A stretch of 36,560 bases of DNA from Isotricha intestinalis. Its lineage: Eukaryota; Ciliophora; Litostomatea; Vestibuliferida; Isotrichidae. The position numbers were made by a program, and so were the translations under genes. Location of the stretch: assembly GCA_023807065.1 (NCBI GenBank), contig JAJJLU010003706.1:1-36560 (forward strand), written 5' to 3'. Shown one piece after another: positions 8,193 through 16,722 of the stretch (its first letter is position 1; every line of letters starts with the position of its first letter). The notes under the pieces were generated by a model that had not been told where the DNA came from, made no database searches, and worked only from the letters and a program-made list of their open reading frames with translations.

Positions 8193-8951
8193 CTAAAACT
8201 CTAATTCTTCTTTATTAATTAAATTTTCAAATTGAACTTCAGTATTAACTCTCATCACATCAAAAGTATTATAAATATCATTTCTAATTCTTGTTAAAAT
8301 TTTACTATTATTTTGGAAATCATTTATAACATTTTTTTTTTCATAATCTAAATAACAATTAGTCATTTTTTTTAAAAAATTTAAAGAATGATGAAATCTT
8401 TTATTTTCAGCTTTTTCAATATTCTTAGGTTTTTTTCTTAAATTCATTTTATTTAAAAAATAAGAACCTGATTTTAAAGGAATTCCAATATTTAATTTTT
8501 TTTTAATTTTTTCAACATCATATCTTTCATTTTCTTTAAATAATAATTCATTAACATCATATAATTTATTATTATCTTTTTTACTTTCATCATTTTTCTC
8601 ATTATTATTATTATTATAATTTCCTATTCCTAAATCATCAGTTCCTGTTAATTTATTTTCAACTCCTGTTATTAAAAACTTTTCTTTATTATTATCTTCT
8701 TTTTCTTTAATAATAATCTTTTTTTTTAATTTTATAATTTTTTTATTGTGATTTGGCTCTGTTGATGGAGTTAAAATATGAGGTAATTTAATTATTTGAA
8801 TTTTGATATCTCCTAAATTACTTAAAGTTGTTTTTTTTATTTCATCTTTAGAATTATCAATACTTTGAATTCCAATATTTCTTTTATTTCTATTTGATAT
8901 TATTTCTTTATTTTCAGGATATATTATTTCACTTTGAATATCTAATGACAT
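8193..8951 (-). CDS. Hypothetical protein, Lys/Asn-rich
   Basis: The 252-residue basic protein matches no family I know. It opens with MSLDIQSEIIYPENKEI and has a central low-complexity Asn/Lys/Asp region (about 85-130). A better-ordered C-terminal half follows, containing NIGIPLKSGSYFLNKMNLRKK, HHSLNFLKKMTNCYLDYEKK and a final amphipathic helix (VQFENLINKEELEF). No transmembrane helix or signal peptide is present. It is the only gene in the window that ends in TAG; the rest end in TAA. It is divergent from nothing and lies 108 bp downstream of the FoP-like gene on the same strand. A structural or cytoskeletal role would be a guess. Confidence 0.7.
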   Translation of the reverse strand: MSLDIQSEIIYPENKEIISNRNKRNIGIQSIDNSKDEIKKTTLSNLGDIKIQIIKLPHILTPSTEPNHNKKIIKLKKKIIIKEKEDNNKEKFLITGVENKLTGTDDLGIGNYNNNNNEKNDESKKDNNKLYDVNELLFKENERYDVEKIKKKLNIGIPLKSGSYFLNKMNLRKKPKNIEKAENKRFHHSLNFLKKMTNCYLDYEKKNVINDFQNNSKILTRIRNDIYNTFDVMRVNTEVQFENLINKEELEF

Positions 8952-9059
8952 TATTATTTAATTTTTATTTGTTTTTTAAAAATCTAATTTTTTGAAACTT
9001 AAAATAAATAATTAACTGTTTTAAATATTTTAAATATAATAATAATTTAAAAATTATAT

Positions 9060-9551
9060 TTATTTCTTTTTCTTTTTATCTTTACCTTTAGTTTCGACTT
9101 TTACTTCTTCATTCACTTCTTCTTTTTTTTCTTCTTCAACTTTAGGTTCAACATTAACACTTTCTTTAACAGGATTATTTTCATTTTTATTATTTTCTAC
9201 TTTTTCTTTTTCTAAATTTTTTTCTCCATCTTTTTTATAAGCATCTAATTCATTATCAAGATAATCTTTATAATTTTCACCTTTATTTTTTTTAAAATAA
9301 TTATCTAAATCATTATCTAATTTTTCAGTTGTTAACTTTCCTTGTCTTCTTCTTCCTAATCTTCTTTTAAATTGAAATCTTCTTCTATTATTTGAAAAAT
9401 TATTATTTCTTCTTCTTCCATTATTATAATTTCTATTGTTATTTCTTCTAAATCTATTATTTCTTTTCATATCATGTCTAACTCTATTTCTATTTCTTAC
9501 TCCACGAAAATTATTTCTTCCATTTCCTATTTGTCTTCTTGGACCTCTCAT
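9060..9551 (-). CDS. FoP/CHTOP-like protein (TREX mRNA export)
   Basis: The 163-residue protein has an Arg/Asn-rich N-terminus (1-72). Its middle carries LTTEKLDNDLDNYF (about 73-86) followed by YLDNELDAYKK (about 97-107). This duplicated L-D-x-x-L-D-x-Y pair is the signature of the FoP C-terminal duplication domain in CHTOP and of the ALYREF C-terminal motif, which bind the helicase UAP56 and link TREX to mRNA. The C-terminal 55 residues are Lys/Glu low complexity. In animal CHTOP the basic part is an RGG/GAR region methylated by PRMT1. Here glycines are largely replaced by asparagine (RRNNNRNYNNGRRRNNN), leaving few RGG sites. There is no RRM, which argues for CHTOP over ALYREF. Nuclear RNA binding is inferred. 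Confidence 0.72.
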   Translation of the reverse strand: MRGPRRQIGNGRNNFRGVRNRNRVRHDMKRNNRFRRNNNRNYNNGRRRNNNFSNNRRRFQFKRRLGRRRQGKLTTEKLDNDLDNYFKKNKGENYKDYLDNELDAYKKDGEKNLEKEKVENNKNENNPVKESVNVEPKVEEEKKEEVNEEVKVETKGKDKKKKK

Positions 9552-9866
9552 TTTTTATATAAATTAATTTTTAAATGAATTTTTAAAAAAATATTCAAAT
9601 TATTTATTTTAATTATAATATATTTTGAAAAATATGTTTCTAATTAAATAATTAATAATATTTAAAATTATTTTATAAATTTCTTATCAGATGATTAGAT
9701 AAAAAAAAGAGAAAAAAATCATATATAAAAAATCTCCTCTTTTATGAGGGATAAACTCAATTAAAAACTTATAAAACTTTCTTTCTAAAATTAAAAAACT
9801 TTTATTTTTCGAAAAAAAAATATAATTTTTATTAAATGAAGATTTAAATATTTTATTTATTTATTT
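9552..9866. other. Intergenic spacer
   Basis: This is 315 bp between DcpS and the FoP-like gene, both on the minus strand. A weak imperfect hairpin (ATCTCCTC...GAGGGAT, about 9731-9752) is the only structure noticed. No gene is seen. Confidence 0.35.
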
Positions 9867-10778
9867 TTATTTGGTTAAACATTCATAAAGTTTACTTCCT
9901 ACTTTAATAATATGATTAATACTTATTGTTTGATAATAATCATTTTTTAACTTTATATTCTGAATAACTTCATTTAAATCAATTGCTCTATTAACACAAG
10001 CTCCAAAATCTTCTAAAGAAATATGTAAATAATGAACATGTAAATAATAATAACTTGGTGGATAATGTAAAAAAGCTCTTATTTCATTTGGTTTACAATT
10101 ATACTTTTCAGCTATTAATTTTTTCCCTTCATTATAAAAGCTTTCTAATAAAGGAAGATGATTTTCATTTAAATCTCTTAAACTTCTTATACTATCTCCA
10201 TTATAAGGAAATCCTATAAAACTTAAAATATTATCATTATTAACATATTTATAATTTTTTTTAATTATAAAGTCTTTTGTTTTTATTAATATTTTTTCTG
10301 CTTTTCCTTCTAAAATATTATGAATCCATTGAACATGTGATTTATCAAATGAATTAATATGCTTTAAAGTTTTATTTAAATAAATTTCATATGTTTCTGT
10401 AAATAATTCATATACTACTTTTCTATGTTTATCAATTACTTTTTCATTAATTGGATATATAAATTCTATATCTATTATATTTTGAAATAAATCTTTTGAA
10501 AGGAATTTTTTATATATGTCATTGGAAAAATATATTAAAGGTTCTGAACATATTTTTTTAAGGATTTTATTGTTTTTTAATATAGATTCAGAATCAAATT
10601 CTTTCTTTTTTAATTTAATAATAAATTTCTCTTTATTATTATTTTTCTCAAATTCACCTAAAAGAAATATTTGTGCATTTTGAGGAGACTCATCTAAAAT
10701 TTCAATGATTTTCATATTTTTTTCATTTAGAATTTCATTAAAAAATTTATTATCTATTTCTTTTTCTTCTATATTCAT
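9867..10778 (-). CDS. Scavenger mRNA-decapping enzyme DcpS
   Basis: The 303-residue HIT-superfamily enzyme hydrolyses m7GpppN left after 3'-5' mRNA decay. I start it at the Met in MNIEEKEIDNKFF (10778). An earlier in-frame ATG at 10826 would add only a poly-T-encoded Phe/Leu stretch that is probably leader. Diagnostic segments are DKSHVQWIHNILEGKAEK, FPYNGDSIRSLRDLNENHLP and the C-terminal active site LHYPPSYYYLHVHYLHIS. The usual H-x-H-x-H reads Tyr245-Leu-His247-Val-His249. The central nucleophile histidine and the third are kept, while the first His of the triad is Tyr. Length is near the roughly 300-340 of the family. CK1 diverges from it 77 bp away. Confidence 0.9.
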   Translation of the reverse strand: MNIEEKEIDNKFFNEILNEKNMKIIEILDESPQNAQIFLLGEFEKNNNKEKFIIKLKKKEFDSESILKNNKILKKICSEPLIYFSNDIYKKFLSKDLFQNIIDIEFIYPINEKVIDKHRKVVYELFTETYEIYLNKTLKHINSFDKSHVQWIHNILEGKAEKILIKTKDFIIKKNYKYVNNDNILSFIGFPYNGDSIRSLRDLNENHLPLLESFYNEGKKLIAEKYNCKPNEIRAFLHYPPSYYYLHVHYLHISLEDFGACVNRAIDLNEVIQNIKLKNDYYQTISINHIIKVGSKLYECLTK

Positions 10779-10855
10779 GAAGAGAAAAAATAATAATAAA
10801 AAAGCCAAAAAAAATAAAAAAAACAAACATTTCTATTTTAAACATAAATAAATAA
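10779..10855. promoter_or_regulatory. Short shared upstream region of DcpS and CK1
   Basis: Only 77 bp separate the two divergent start codons, so both promoters must overlap here or extend into the genes. The stretch is T-rich toward DcpS and A-rich toward CK1. No defined element is visible. Confidence 0.35.
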
Positions 10856-12208
10856 ATGGAAATAAATAATTCAAATTCAAATCAAAACACAAATAATAAA
10901 CCTCAAGAAATAAGAATAAACAATCAATATTCATTTAAATCAAACGATAGATTAGGAAGTGGTTCATTTGGTCAAATCTTTAAAGGAATAAACTTAAAAA
11001 CAAGAGAAGAAGTCGCAATAAAAATAGAATCAACAAAAATAGAAACTCCTCAATTACTTCATGAGTATAAAATATTAAAAAATTTCCAAAATATAATTGG
11101 ATTTCCTCAAATTTATTCTTTTTCTCCTTTAGATGATACTTTAGTTATGATAATGGAATTATTAGGTGATAATTTAGAAAAATTATTACAATTACAAAAG
11201 AATAAAAAATTCAGTGATAAAACTGTTTTAATGATTGCTATTCAGTTATTAGAAAGAATACAATTTTTTCATGATAATAATTATATTCATAGAGATATTA
11301 AACCTGAAAACTTTACAATTGGGTTAAAAAAAAAAAATACTGTTTTATATTTAATTGATTATGGTTTGTCTAGAAAATTTTATGATAATAAAAAAAAAGA
11401 ACATATACCTTATAAAGAAGGAAAAAATATTACAGGAACTGTAAAATTTGCTTCGATTTATACTCATTTAGGAATTGAACAAAGTAGAAGAGATGATTTA
11501 GAAAGTTTAGGTTATATGTTTATTTATTTTTTAAAAGGAAATTTACCTTGGACTGAAATTAAAGGGAAGAATAAAAAAGAAAAGTATTTAAAAATTAAAG
11601 AAAAAAAAATTGAAGTTACTCCTAATATTATTTGCAGTGACTTAGATAATGTTTATAAATTATATTTTGAATATGTTAGAAATTTACAATTTGATGAAAA
11701 ACCAAATTATAATTATTTAATTAAGTTGTTTAAGGATAATATGAAAAAATATAATTATATAAATGATTTAGATTTTGATTGGTGTCCTAAAAAAGAACAA
11801 AGAAAAAGTTGTTCTTTGTTTGGAAATAATATTTTATCTACTGAGAATTTATTTATGAAATTAAAATTAGGAAGTTTAGAAAGTTTAAATAAAAATAAAG
11901 ATAAATGTGAAAAAGTTAATGAAAAAAATATTAGTGATAATGAAGAAAAAAAAATTGAAAAAGAAGAGAATAATAATATTAAAAAAGAAGAAGAAAAAAT
12001 TAATGAAAATAATAATGAAGATGAAAAAAATAAAAATATAAAAAAAGATATTAATGAAGTTAATATTATTAAAAATGAAGAAAATCAAGAAGAAAAAGAT
12101 AATAATATAAATAATGAAGGAATTAAAAAAGAAATAAATATACCAGATTTAAAAAAAGATGATAAAAGAGAATTATTATACAATTCATTTGAAAAATTAC
12201 AACTATAA
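10856..12208 (+). CDS. Casein kinase 1 family Ser/Thr kinase
   Basis: The 450-residue protein has a kinase domain at about 24-300. It shows glycine loop LGSGSFG (33-39), VAIKIE with Lys56, HRDIKPENF (145-153), metal motif LIDYG (D168-Y-G) and the CK1-specific FASIYTHLGIEQSRRDDLES in place of the usual APE region. KEHIPYKEGKNITGT is also CK1-typical. DYG replaces the common DFG, which still coordinates magnesium. The C-terminal 110 residues are Glu/Lys/Asn low complexity and probably disordered, where other CK1s carry autoinhibitory phosphorylation sites. CK1s act on primed acidic substrates in vesicle traffic, cell cycle and ciliary functions. Protists often have large CK1 families, so the specific role is open. 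Confidence 0.95.
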   Translation: MEINNSNSNQNTNNKPQEIRINNQYSFKSNDRLGSGSFGQIFKGINLKTREEVAIKIESTKIETPQLLHEYKILKNFQNIIGFPQIYSFSPLDDTLVMIMELLGDNLEKLLQLQKNKKFSDKTVLMIAIQLLERIQFFHDNNYIHRDIKPENFTIGLKKKNTVLYLIDYGLSRKFYDNKKKEHIPYKEGKNITGTVKFASIYTHLGIEQSRRDDLESLGYMFIYFLKGNLPWTEIKGKNKKEKYLKIKEKKIEVTPNIICSDLDNVYKLYFEYVRNLQFDEKPNYNYLIKLFKDNMKKYNYINDLDFDWCPKKEQRKSCSLFGNNILSTENLFMKLKLGSLESLNKNKDKCEKVNEKNISDNEEKKIEKEENNNIKKEEEKINENNNEDEKNKNIKKDINEVNIIKNEENQEEKDNNINNEGIKKEINIPDLKKDDKRELLYNSFEKLQL

Positions 12209-12323
12209 ATAAATTAAAATTATATTAGAAAATATAATAATATATAAATTAATTGATTTTCACAATTATAAAAGAATTAAATAAAATCAATTTAAAAAAA
12301 AAATTGAAATTATAATAAAAATT

Positions 12324-15137
12324 TTAATTTGTAATTTTAGTATAAATTTCAGCAGCTTCTCTTCCTAAATCATTATTTAATCCAGATATTTCATATAAAG
12401 AATCTAATAAATCATTTTGATCATTTACATTTAAAGTTTCAAAAACATTATATTTAAGAGAATTTCTTATTAAACTAACTAATAAATATTGAATTTGATG
12501 ACTTCTAACAATCATATTAATTCTCATTAAAACTTTTCTTGAATTTTCTAAGGATAAATTATTTAAAATTGGTCCTGTTATACAAATTAATCTTAATAAA
12601 TATAAATCATCTTCACTATCTAATATCATTGAATAAGCTTCGTTCATATTTTTTTTTTCTACTTGGAATAAAGCTTCTTTCCATAATTTAGTTATTTGAC
12701 TGTTTGGATTATCTTTATTATTTATTTCTTTTTTTATATCATTTAATACTTCTTTATATAATTTATTATTAATTATTTTATAAGATGAACCATCTTTATC
12801 TTTAAATATTCTGTTTGAATCATAATTTTCTAACTTTAAATATAAATCATTTATTCTATTGTTCATATCATCTAATCTAGAATTCATATTTTTTTCAAAG
12901 TTATCTATTGGTTTTATTATTATAGTGTTTAACATATTTTGTAATGTTTCTTTTAGTTTTTTATAATTGTTAAATTTCGGTTCCATATTAGTAATTTTAT
13001 TTATTTTATTTAATTGTGATAAATTATTATTATTATTATTATTATAATTATTATTATTTTGATTATAATTATTATTATAACTCTTATTTTTATGAGGTAA
13101 TACATTTTTAAATCGGTTTTTATTAGATTCTTCATTTTCAATTATTAAATCATTATTATTTATTTCATTATTTATATTTTCATCATCCATTATATTATTC
13201 ATTATCGGAGATAAATTTTGATTAAAATTTTTATTACTATGTGTTTTTATTTCTTTAGCTTTTTTATTTTCTTCTGAAATTTGATCTAATAATCTTTCAT
13301 TTTCTATTAATCTTTTATCATAAATTTCATTATTATTAATATCATTATATTGATTAGTAGTATTATAATTATTATATTTATTATAATTATTATTATTTTT
13401 ATTATTAGTAAAATTAGTATTAATATAATTATTATTATTGCTGGAATTATAATTTTGATTTTGATTAATTAATTTAATATCATCTTCTTTTATATTATAA
13501 TCATTTACATTTAAATTATTTTCTTCATTTTTATAAGCATTATATCTTTTAACTTGTTTAGAATTTTTAATATATTCTTCTATTTCCATTTTATGGTTTT
13601 TATTCGGTGTATTTTTCATTAAATTATTTTCATTTTTATTATTAACTTTACTTAAAAAATTAGAAAATTGTAAAACATTTCCAATTCCTTTTTCATAAAC
13701 TTGTTCTTTCATTGTTTCAGGTAATTGAGTATTCAAATCAACTTTATCATTTTCAATTTTTGCCATTTTCGCTAAATTTCTTAAAAAATTTAATTTATCC
13801 ATTTTTTTAACATAATTCCCACCTTCTTTATTTTGATCATAATAATTATTTTTATCTAAATCTAAATGCTTCATATCCTCATTCATTTCTCTTTTTTTTA
13901 AATCATATTCTTCATTAATTTTTTTTAATTCATACCAATTAATTAAAGCTTCCTTTGCAGCTGTTTGAACTTTAACGACTTTATCTTTAGTATTAAATTC
14001 AATAACTTTTAAAATATCCTCTTGATAATATCCAATAGAAAAATCAGCAATTGATTTAACTTTATTTGCAATTAAAGATAAAATATTTAAACAGAATATT
14101 TTAGTAAGGTAATTAAACTTATTTTTATTTACTTTACTTAAAATAATTAAAAATCTCTGATATAACTCATTAAAATAATTATTATAATTTTCAATATCTG
14201 TAAACTTCATTAAATTAAATAAGCTTTCAAATAAATAAGGATTATCTAAAGAAGATTTAGTACATAAAGAAATAATTTTATCATCTAAAGTACTTAAAAT
14301 TTTATTATTAAATTCATTATTTTCTTTTCCTAAATGAAATATAAAATCACTTAAACAAATAGCAGAACCATCTTGAGAAATTTTATTAGTTCCTGTATCA
14401 ATCATATTAATAAAAGGTTCTAAAAAAATTAAAAAAACACTTTTAACATTATTTTTAGGCATACAATTATCAAATATTTCACAAATTGAATGTGCTGCTG
14501 CTTTATGGACAATATAAGAATTTTGATTTAAATAAAATTGCCTTATATGAGTTAAAATTCTGTTTATTGTTTTTAATATATTAGGAGGTTTATCTAAAGG
14601 ATCCATTAAATTTTCTTGAAATATTAAACTTATATAACCATACAATAACACATATATTTCTTTTGCATTCATTGTACTTGTTGGATCATAAGAACTTAAA
14701 CAACTTATAAATACTCTTAAGGAATTTTGATTATTATTTTTTTTTATCATATCTTTTAATTGATTAAAACCTATTTCTTTTGTTGAATTATCATTTAGTT
14801 TCCCTAATAATTGTTGGAATTTATTTCTTAAATTTATTGGGGAATCATTTTCATCATCATTTAAATTATTTTGTTTATAAAAGTTATTTAATGATCTTGA
14901 AAATGATGTAAGAAATCCTTTTTTATTTCTTGCTGATAATTCGGAACTATTCATCATATTTGGAGTTGTTGAACGAATTTTTTTTATTAAGGAGTTATAT
15001 GCTGTATTTTTTTTGTTATAACTTAATGTAATTTGCTTATTTGGAGTTAGAGATTTTTTACTTAAATTATTTTTTAAATATTCTATTTCTCTTTGATTTG
15101 TATTATTTTCAGTAGGAAATTCTAAACTATCAATCAT
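12324..15137 (-). CDS. TORTIFOLIA1/SPIRAL2-like microtubule-associated protein
   Basis: The 937-residue protein has three parts. Residues about 90-420 are a helical HEAT/TOG-like repeat block (for example YIVHKAAAHSICEIFDNCMP, QDGSAICLSDFIFHLGKEN, VVKVQTAAKEALINWYELKK). Residues about 430-790 are Asn-rich linker with a coiled-coil-like segment (NNYKKLKETLQNMLNTIIIK through MNSRLDDMNNRINDLYLKLE). Residues about 800-937 form a second helical module with LYLLRLICITGPILNNLS. The last segment matches the plant SPR2 C-terminal signature (L-x-x-L-x-x-x-x-GPV-x-x-x-LS) and the order of parts fits the TOR1/SPR2 family, which binds microtubule lattices and minus ends. The family call comes from remembered motifs. 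Poly-Asn runs lie at about 13022-13060. There are no introns. Confidence 0.68.
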   Translation of the reverse strand: MIDSLEFPTENNTNQREIEYLKNNLSKKSLTPNKQITLSYNKKNTAYNSLIKKIRSTTPNMMNSSELSARNKKGFLTSFSRSLNNFYKQNNLNDDENDSPINLRNKFQQLLGKLNDNSTKEIGFNQLKDMIKKNNNQNSLRVFISCLSSYDPTSTMNAKEIYVLLYGYISLIFQENLMDPLDKPPNILKTINRILTHIRQFYLNQNSYIVHKAAAHSICEIFDNCMPKNNVKSVFLIFLEPFINMIDTGTNKISQDGSAICLSDFIFHLGKENNEFNNKILSTLDDKIISLCTKSSLDNPYLFESLFNLMKFTDIENYNNYFNELYQRFLIILSKVNKNKFNYLTKIFCLNILSLIANKVKSIADFSIGYYQEDILKVIEFNTKDKVVKVQTAAKEALINWYELKKINEEYDLKKREMNEDMKHLDLDKNNYYDQNKEGGNYVKKMDKLNFLRNLAKMAKIENDKVDLNTQLPETMKEQVYEKGIGNVLQFSNFLSKVNNKNENNLMKNTPNKNHKMEIEEYIKNSKQVKRYNAYKNEENNLNVNDYNIKEDDIKLINQNQNYNSSNNNNYINTNFTNNKNNNNYNKYNNYNTTNQYNDINNNEIYDKRLIENERLLDQISEENKKAKEIKTHSNKNFNQNLSPIMNNIMDDENINNEINNNDLIIENEESNKNRFKNVLPHKNKSYNNNYNQNNNNYNNNNNNNLSQLNKINKITNMEPKFNNYKKLKETLQNMLNTIIIKPIDNFEKNMNSRLDDMNNRINDLYLKLENYDSNRIFKDKDGSSYKIINNKLYKEVLNDIKKEINNKDNPNSQITKLWKEALFQVEKKNMNEAYSMILDSEDDLYLLRLICITGPILNNLSLENSRKVLMRINMIVRSHQIQYLLVSLIRNSLKYNVFETLNVNDQNDLLDSLYEISGLNNDLGREAAEIYTKITN

Positions 15138-15282
15138 TTTTTTCTTAAATTTAATTAATCATTTATTATTTATAATATAAAAATATATAAAGGAATGTTC
15201 AATATTATTGTTAAAATATATATAGAATATTATAATATATATTACAAAATTATATTATTTTTTGAATTAGAGTTTCTTTAAA

Positions 15283-16671
15283 TTATGAATAATCAATTTC
15301 TTTATTATTTAATTTGACTATATTTTTAATTTCTTCTTTTTCATTATTTATATTTATAAAAATATTTCTTTTATTATTTCCTTTATCCTTATTTTTTTTC
15401 TTTAATATACAATAATGAATTATAATAGAAATTGTTAAAGCACTAAAAGCAATTGAAGGATAAATTAAATTTACTTTCCAAGTTTCATCTAAATATAAAG
15501 GTATTGAAACTCCTAAAAACGAAGAACAACAAATTTCTAAAATTATTATAATAAATATAACTAATTTATATTGAATATTAAAAGTTCTTATTGAATACAT
15601 ATATAATATTCCCCAGAATGCAATTATTCCATTTATTATATATATAGGAATAAAAAGAGTATTCCATTTAACTTTATAATTTAAATTATCAAATTTTCTT
15701 CCTAAATGTTTTAAATATATTAAAATAACCGCAAAGGTAAAACATTTAATTAAATAAAATAATAAAGTCAAAACAACTTCACCACAAAAGCACTTATTTT
15801 CTTTTTTTTTAATAACTTCCATTTTCTTTAAATAAAAGGCTTTTCCTAAATAAATATTTCTATAATAATCAATTTTAATTTTCCTATGTTTAATTATGTT
15901 ATATGTTAAAGATCCAAAATCAAAAAGTAAAATAAATATAAATATAATCCAAGCAGTTGAAATATAAGCTTTTTCATATGAAGTTTTAAGTTTTTCAAAT
16001 AAAACTTTAATTAAAACTGGAAAATAAAAACATAAAAAATAAAAGGATATATACCAAAAAGCTAAAGGTTGTAAATTATTAATTCTGTAAATAATTTTAT
16101 TTCTAAAATACTTTATTTCATTTTCATTTAAATTTGGAATTTCTTTTTTTATTTTATTTATAATAAGATAAACAACATTTTTCATTCTTATAACATAAAT
16201 GATAATAATAATTAAACTTTCACACCATATAAAAATAAGAGGAATTTGAGAATACCATTTAATTCTTTTATTATTTTTATCATTTCCAATAATCAAAAAA
16301 AAAAAGAATAAACTAATTCCTATAATTAAAAATGAAAAATAATAAATTATTATCATAAGATGACTTTGATTATAAGCATCACTAAATAATTTATCACTTT
16401 CTTTTATTATTTTTTTTACTTTTGATAAATTTTTAATTTCAATTTGAAACATTAAATTAAAAAGATAACCATCTTCATATTTTTTTGTTAAATATTTATA
16501 ATGAATAAAATTAGTTTTCTCCATTAAATTATAAATTTCTTTGTTTAAAAGTAATACATTTTCTTCTTCTTCACTTGAAAGATATTTTAATATACTTTTA
16601 CAAGTTTTTTCATTTTTTATTACTTCAGTGAAAAGCTTATTTTCAAAGTTTTTAGTATTATTATTTATCAT
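15283..16671 (-). CDS. Polytopic membrane protein with F-box-like N-terminus (TMEM185-like?)
   Basis: The 462-residue protein has an N-terminal soluble part (1-100) and about eight transmembrane helices. These lie around residues 103-128, 138-163, 203-222, 238-260, 300-322, 338-362, 370-395 and 403-425, followed by a Lys/Asn-rich tail. Residues 24-52 (KSILKYLSSEEEENVLLLN, then KEIYNLM) look like an F-box start (I-L-x-x-L-x-x-x-x-x-x-x-x-L-x-N-K). Two helices preceded by IKWYSQIPLIFIW and VKWNTLFIPIYII recall the W-x-x-x-F-x-P repeats of the Tmemb_185A family. A metabolic or transport role cannot be named. It shares only 50 bp with the divergent TBC-TLDc gene. Both domain suggestions are tentative. 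Confidence 0.6.
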   Translation of the reverse strand: MINNNTKNFENKLFTEVIKNEKTCKSILKYLSSEEEENVLLLNKEIYNLMEKTNFIHYKYLTKKYEDGYLFNLMFQIEIKNLSKVKKIIKESDKLFSDAYNQSHLMIIIYYFSFLIIGISLFFFFLIIGNDKNNKRIKWYSQIPLIFIWCESLIIIIIYVIRMKNVVYLIINKIKKEIPNLNENEIKYFRNKIIYRINNLQPLAFWYISFYFLCFYFPVLIKVLFEKLKTSYEKAYISTAWIIFIFILLFDFGSLTYNIIKHRKIKIDYYRNIYLGKAFYLKKMEVIKKKENKCFCGEVVLTLLFYLIKCFTFAVILIYLKHLGRKFDNLNYKVKWNTLFIPIYIINGIIAFWGILYMYSIRTFNIQYKLVIFIIIILEICCSSFLGVSIPLYLDETWKVNLIYPSIAFSALTISIIIHYCILKKKNKDKGNNKRNIFININNEKEEIKNIVKLNNKEIDYS

Positions 16672-16722
16672 ATAAATTATATATTTAAATAGTTGATAAT
16701 AATATTGAAAAAAATATAAAAA
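16672..16722. promoter_or_regulatory. 51-bp divergent intergenic region
   Basis: The start codons of the membrane-protein gene (minus) and the TBC-TLDc gene (plus) are only 51 bp apart. Both must initiate from, or within, this very short AT-rich spacer. No sequence motif can be assigned. Confidence 0.35.

Noticed and set aside
10779..10826. An in-frame upstream ATG adding a hydrophobic 16-residue Phe/Leu segment to DcpS, resembling a signal anchor
   Set aside because: The stretch is a T/A-rich leader whose translation is inevitably Phe/Leu. DcpS is a soluble nuclear/cytosolic enzyme, and MNIEEKEID gives the usual polar start.
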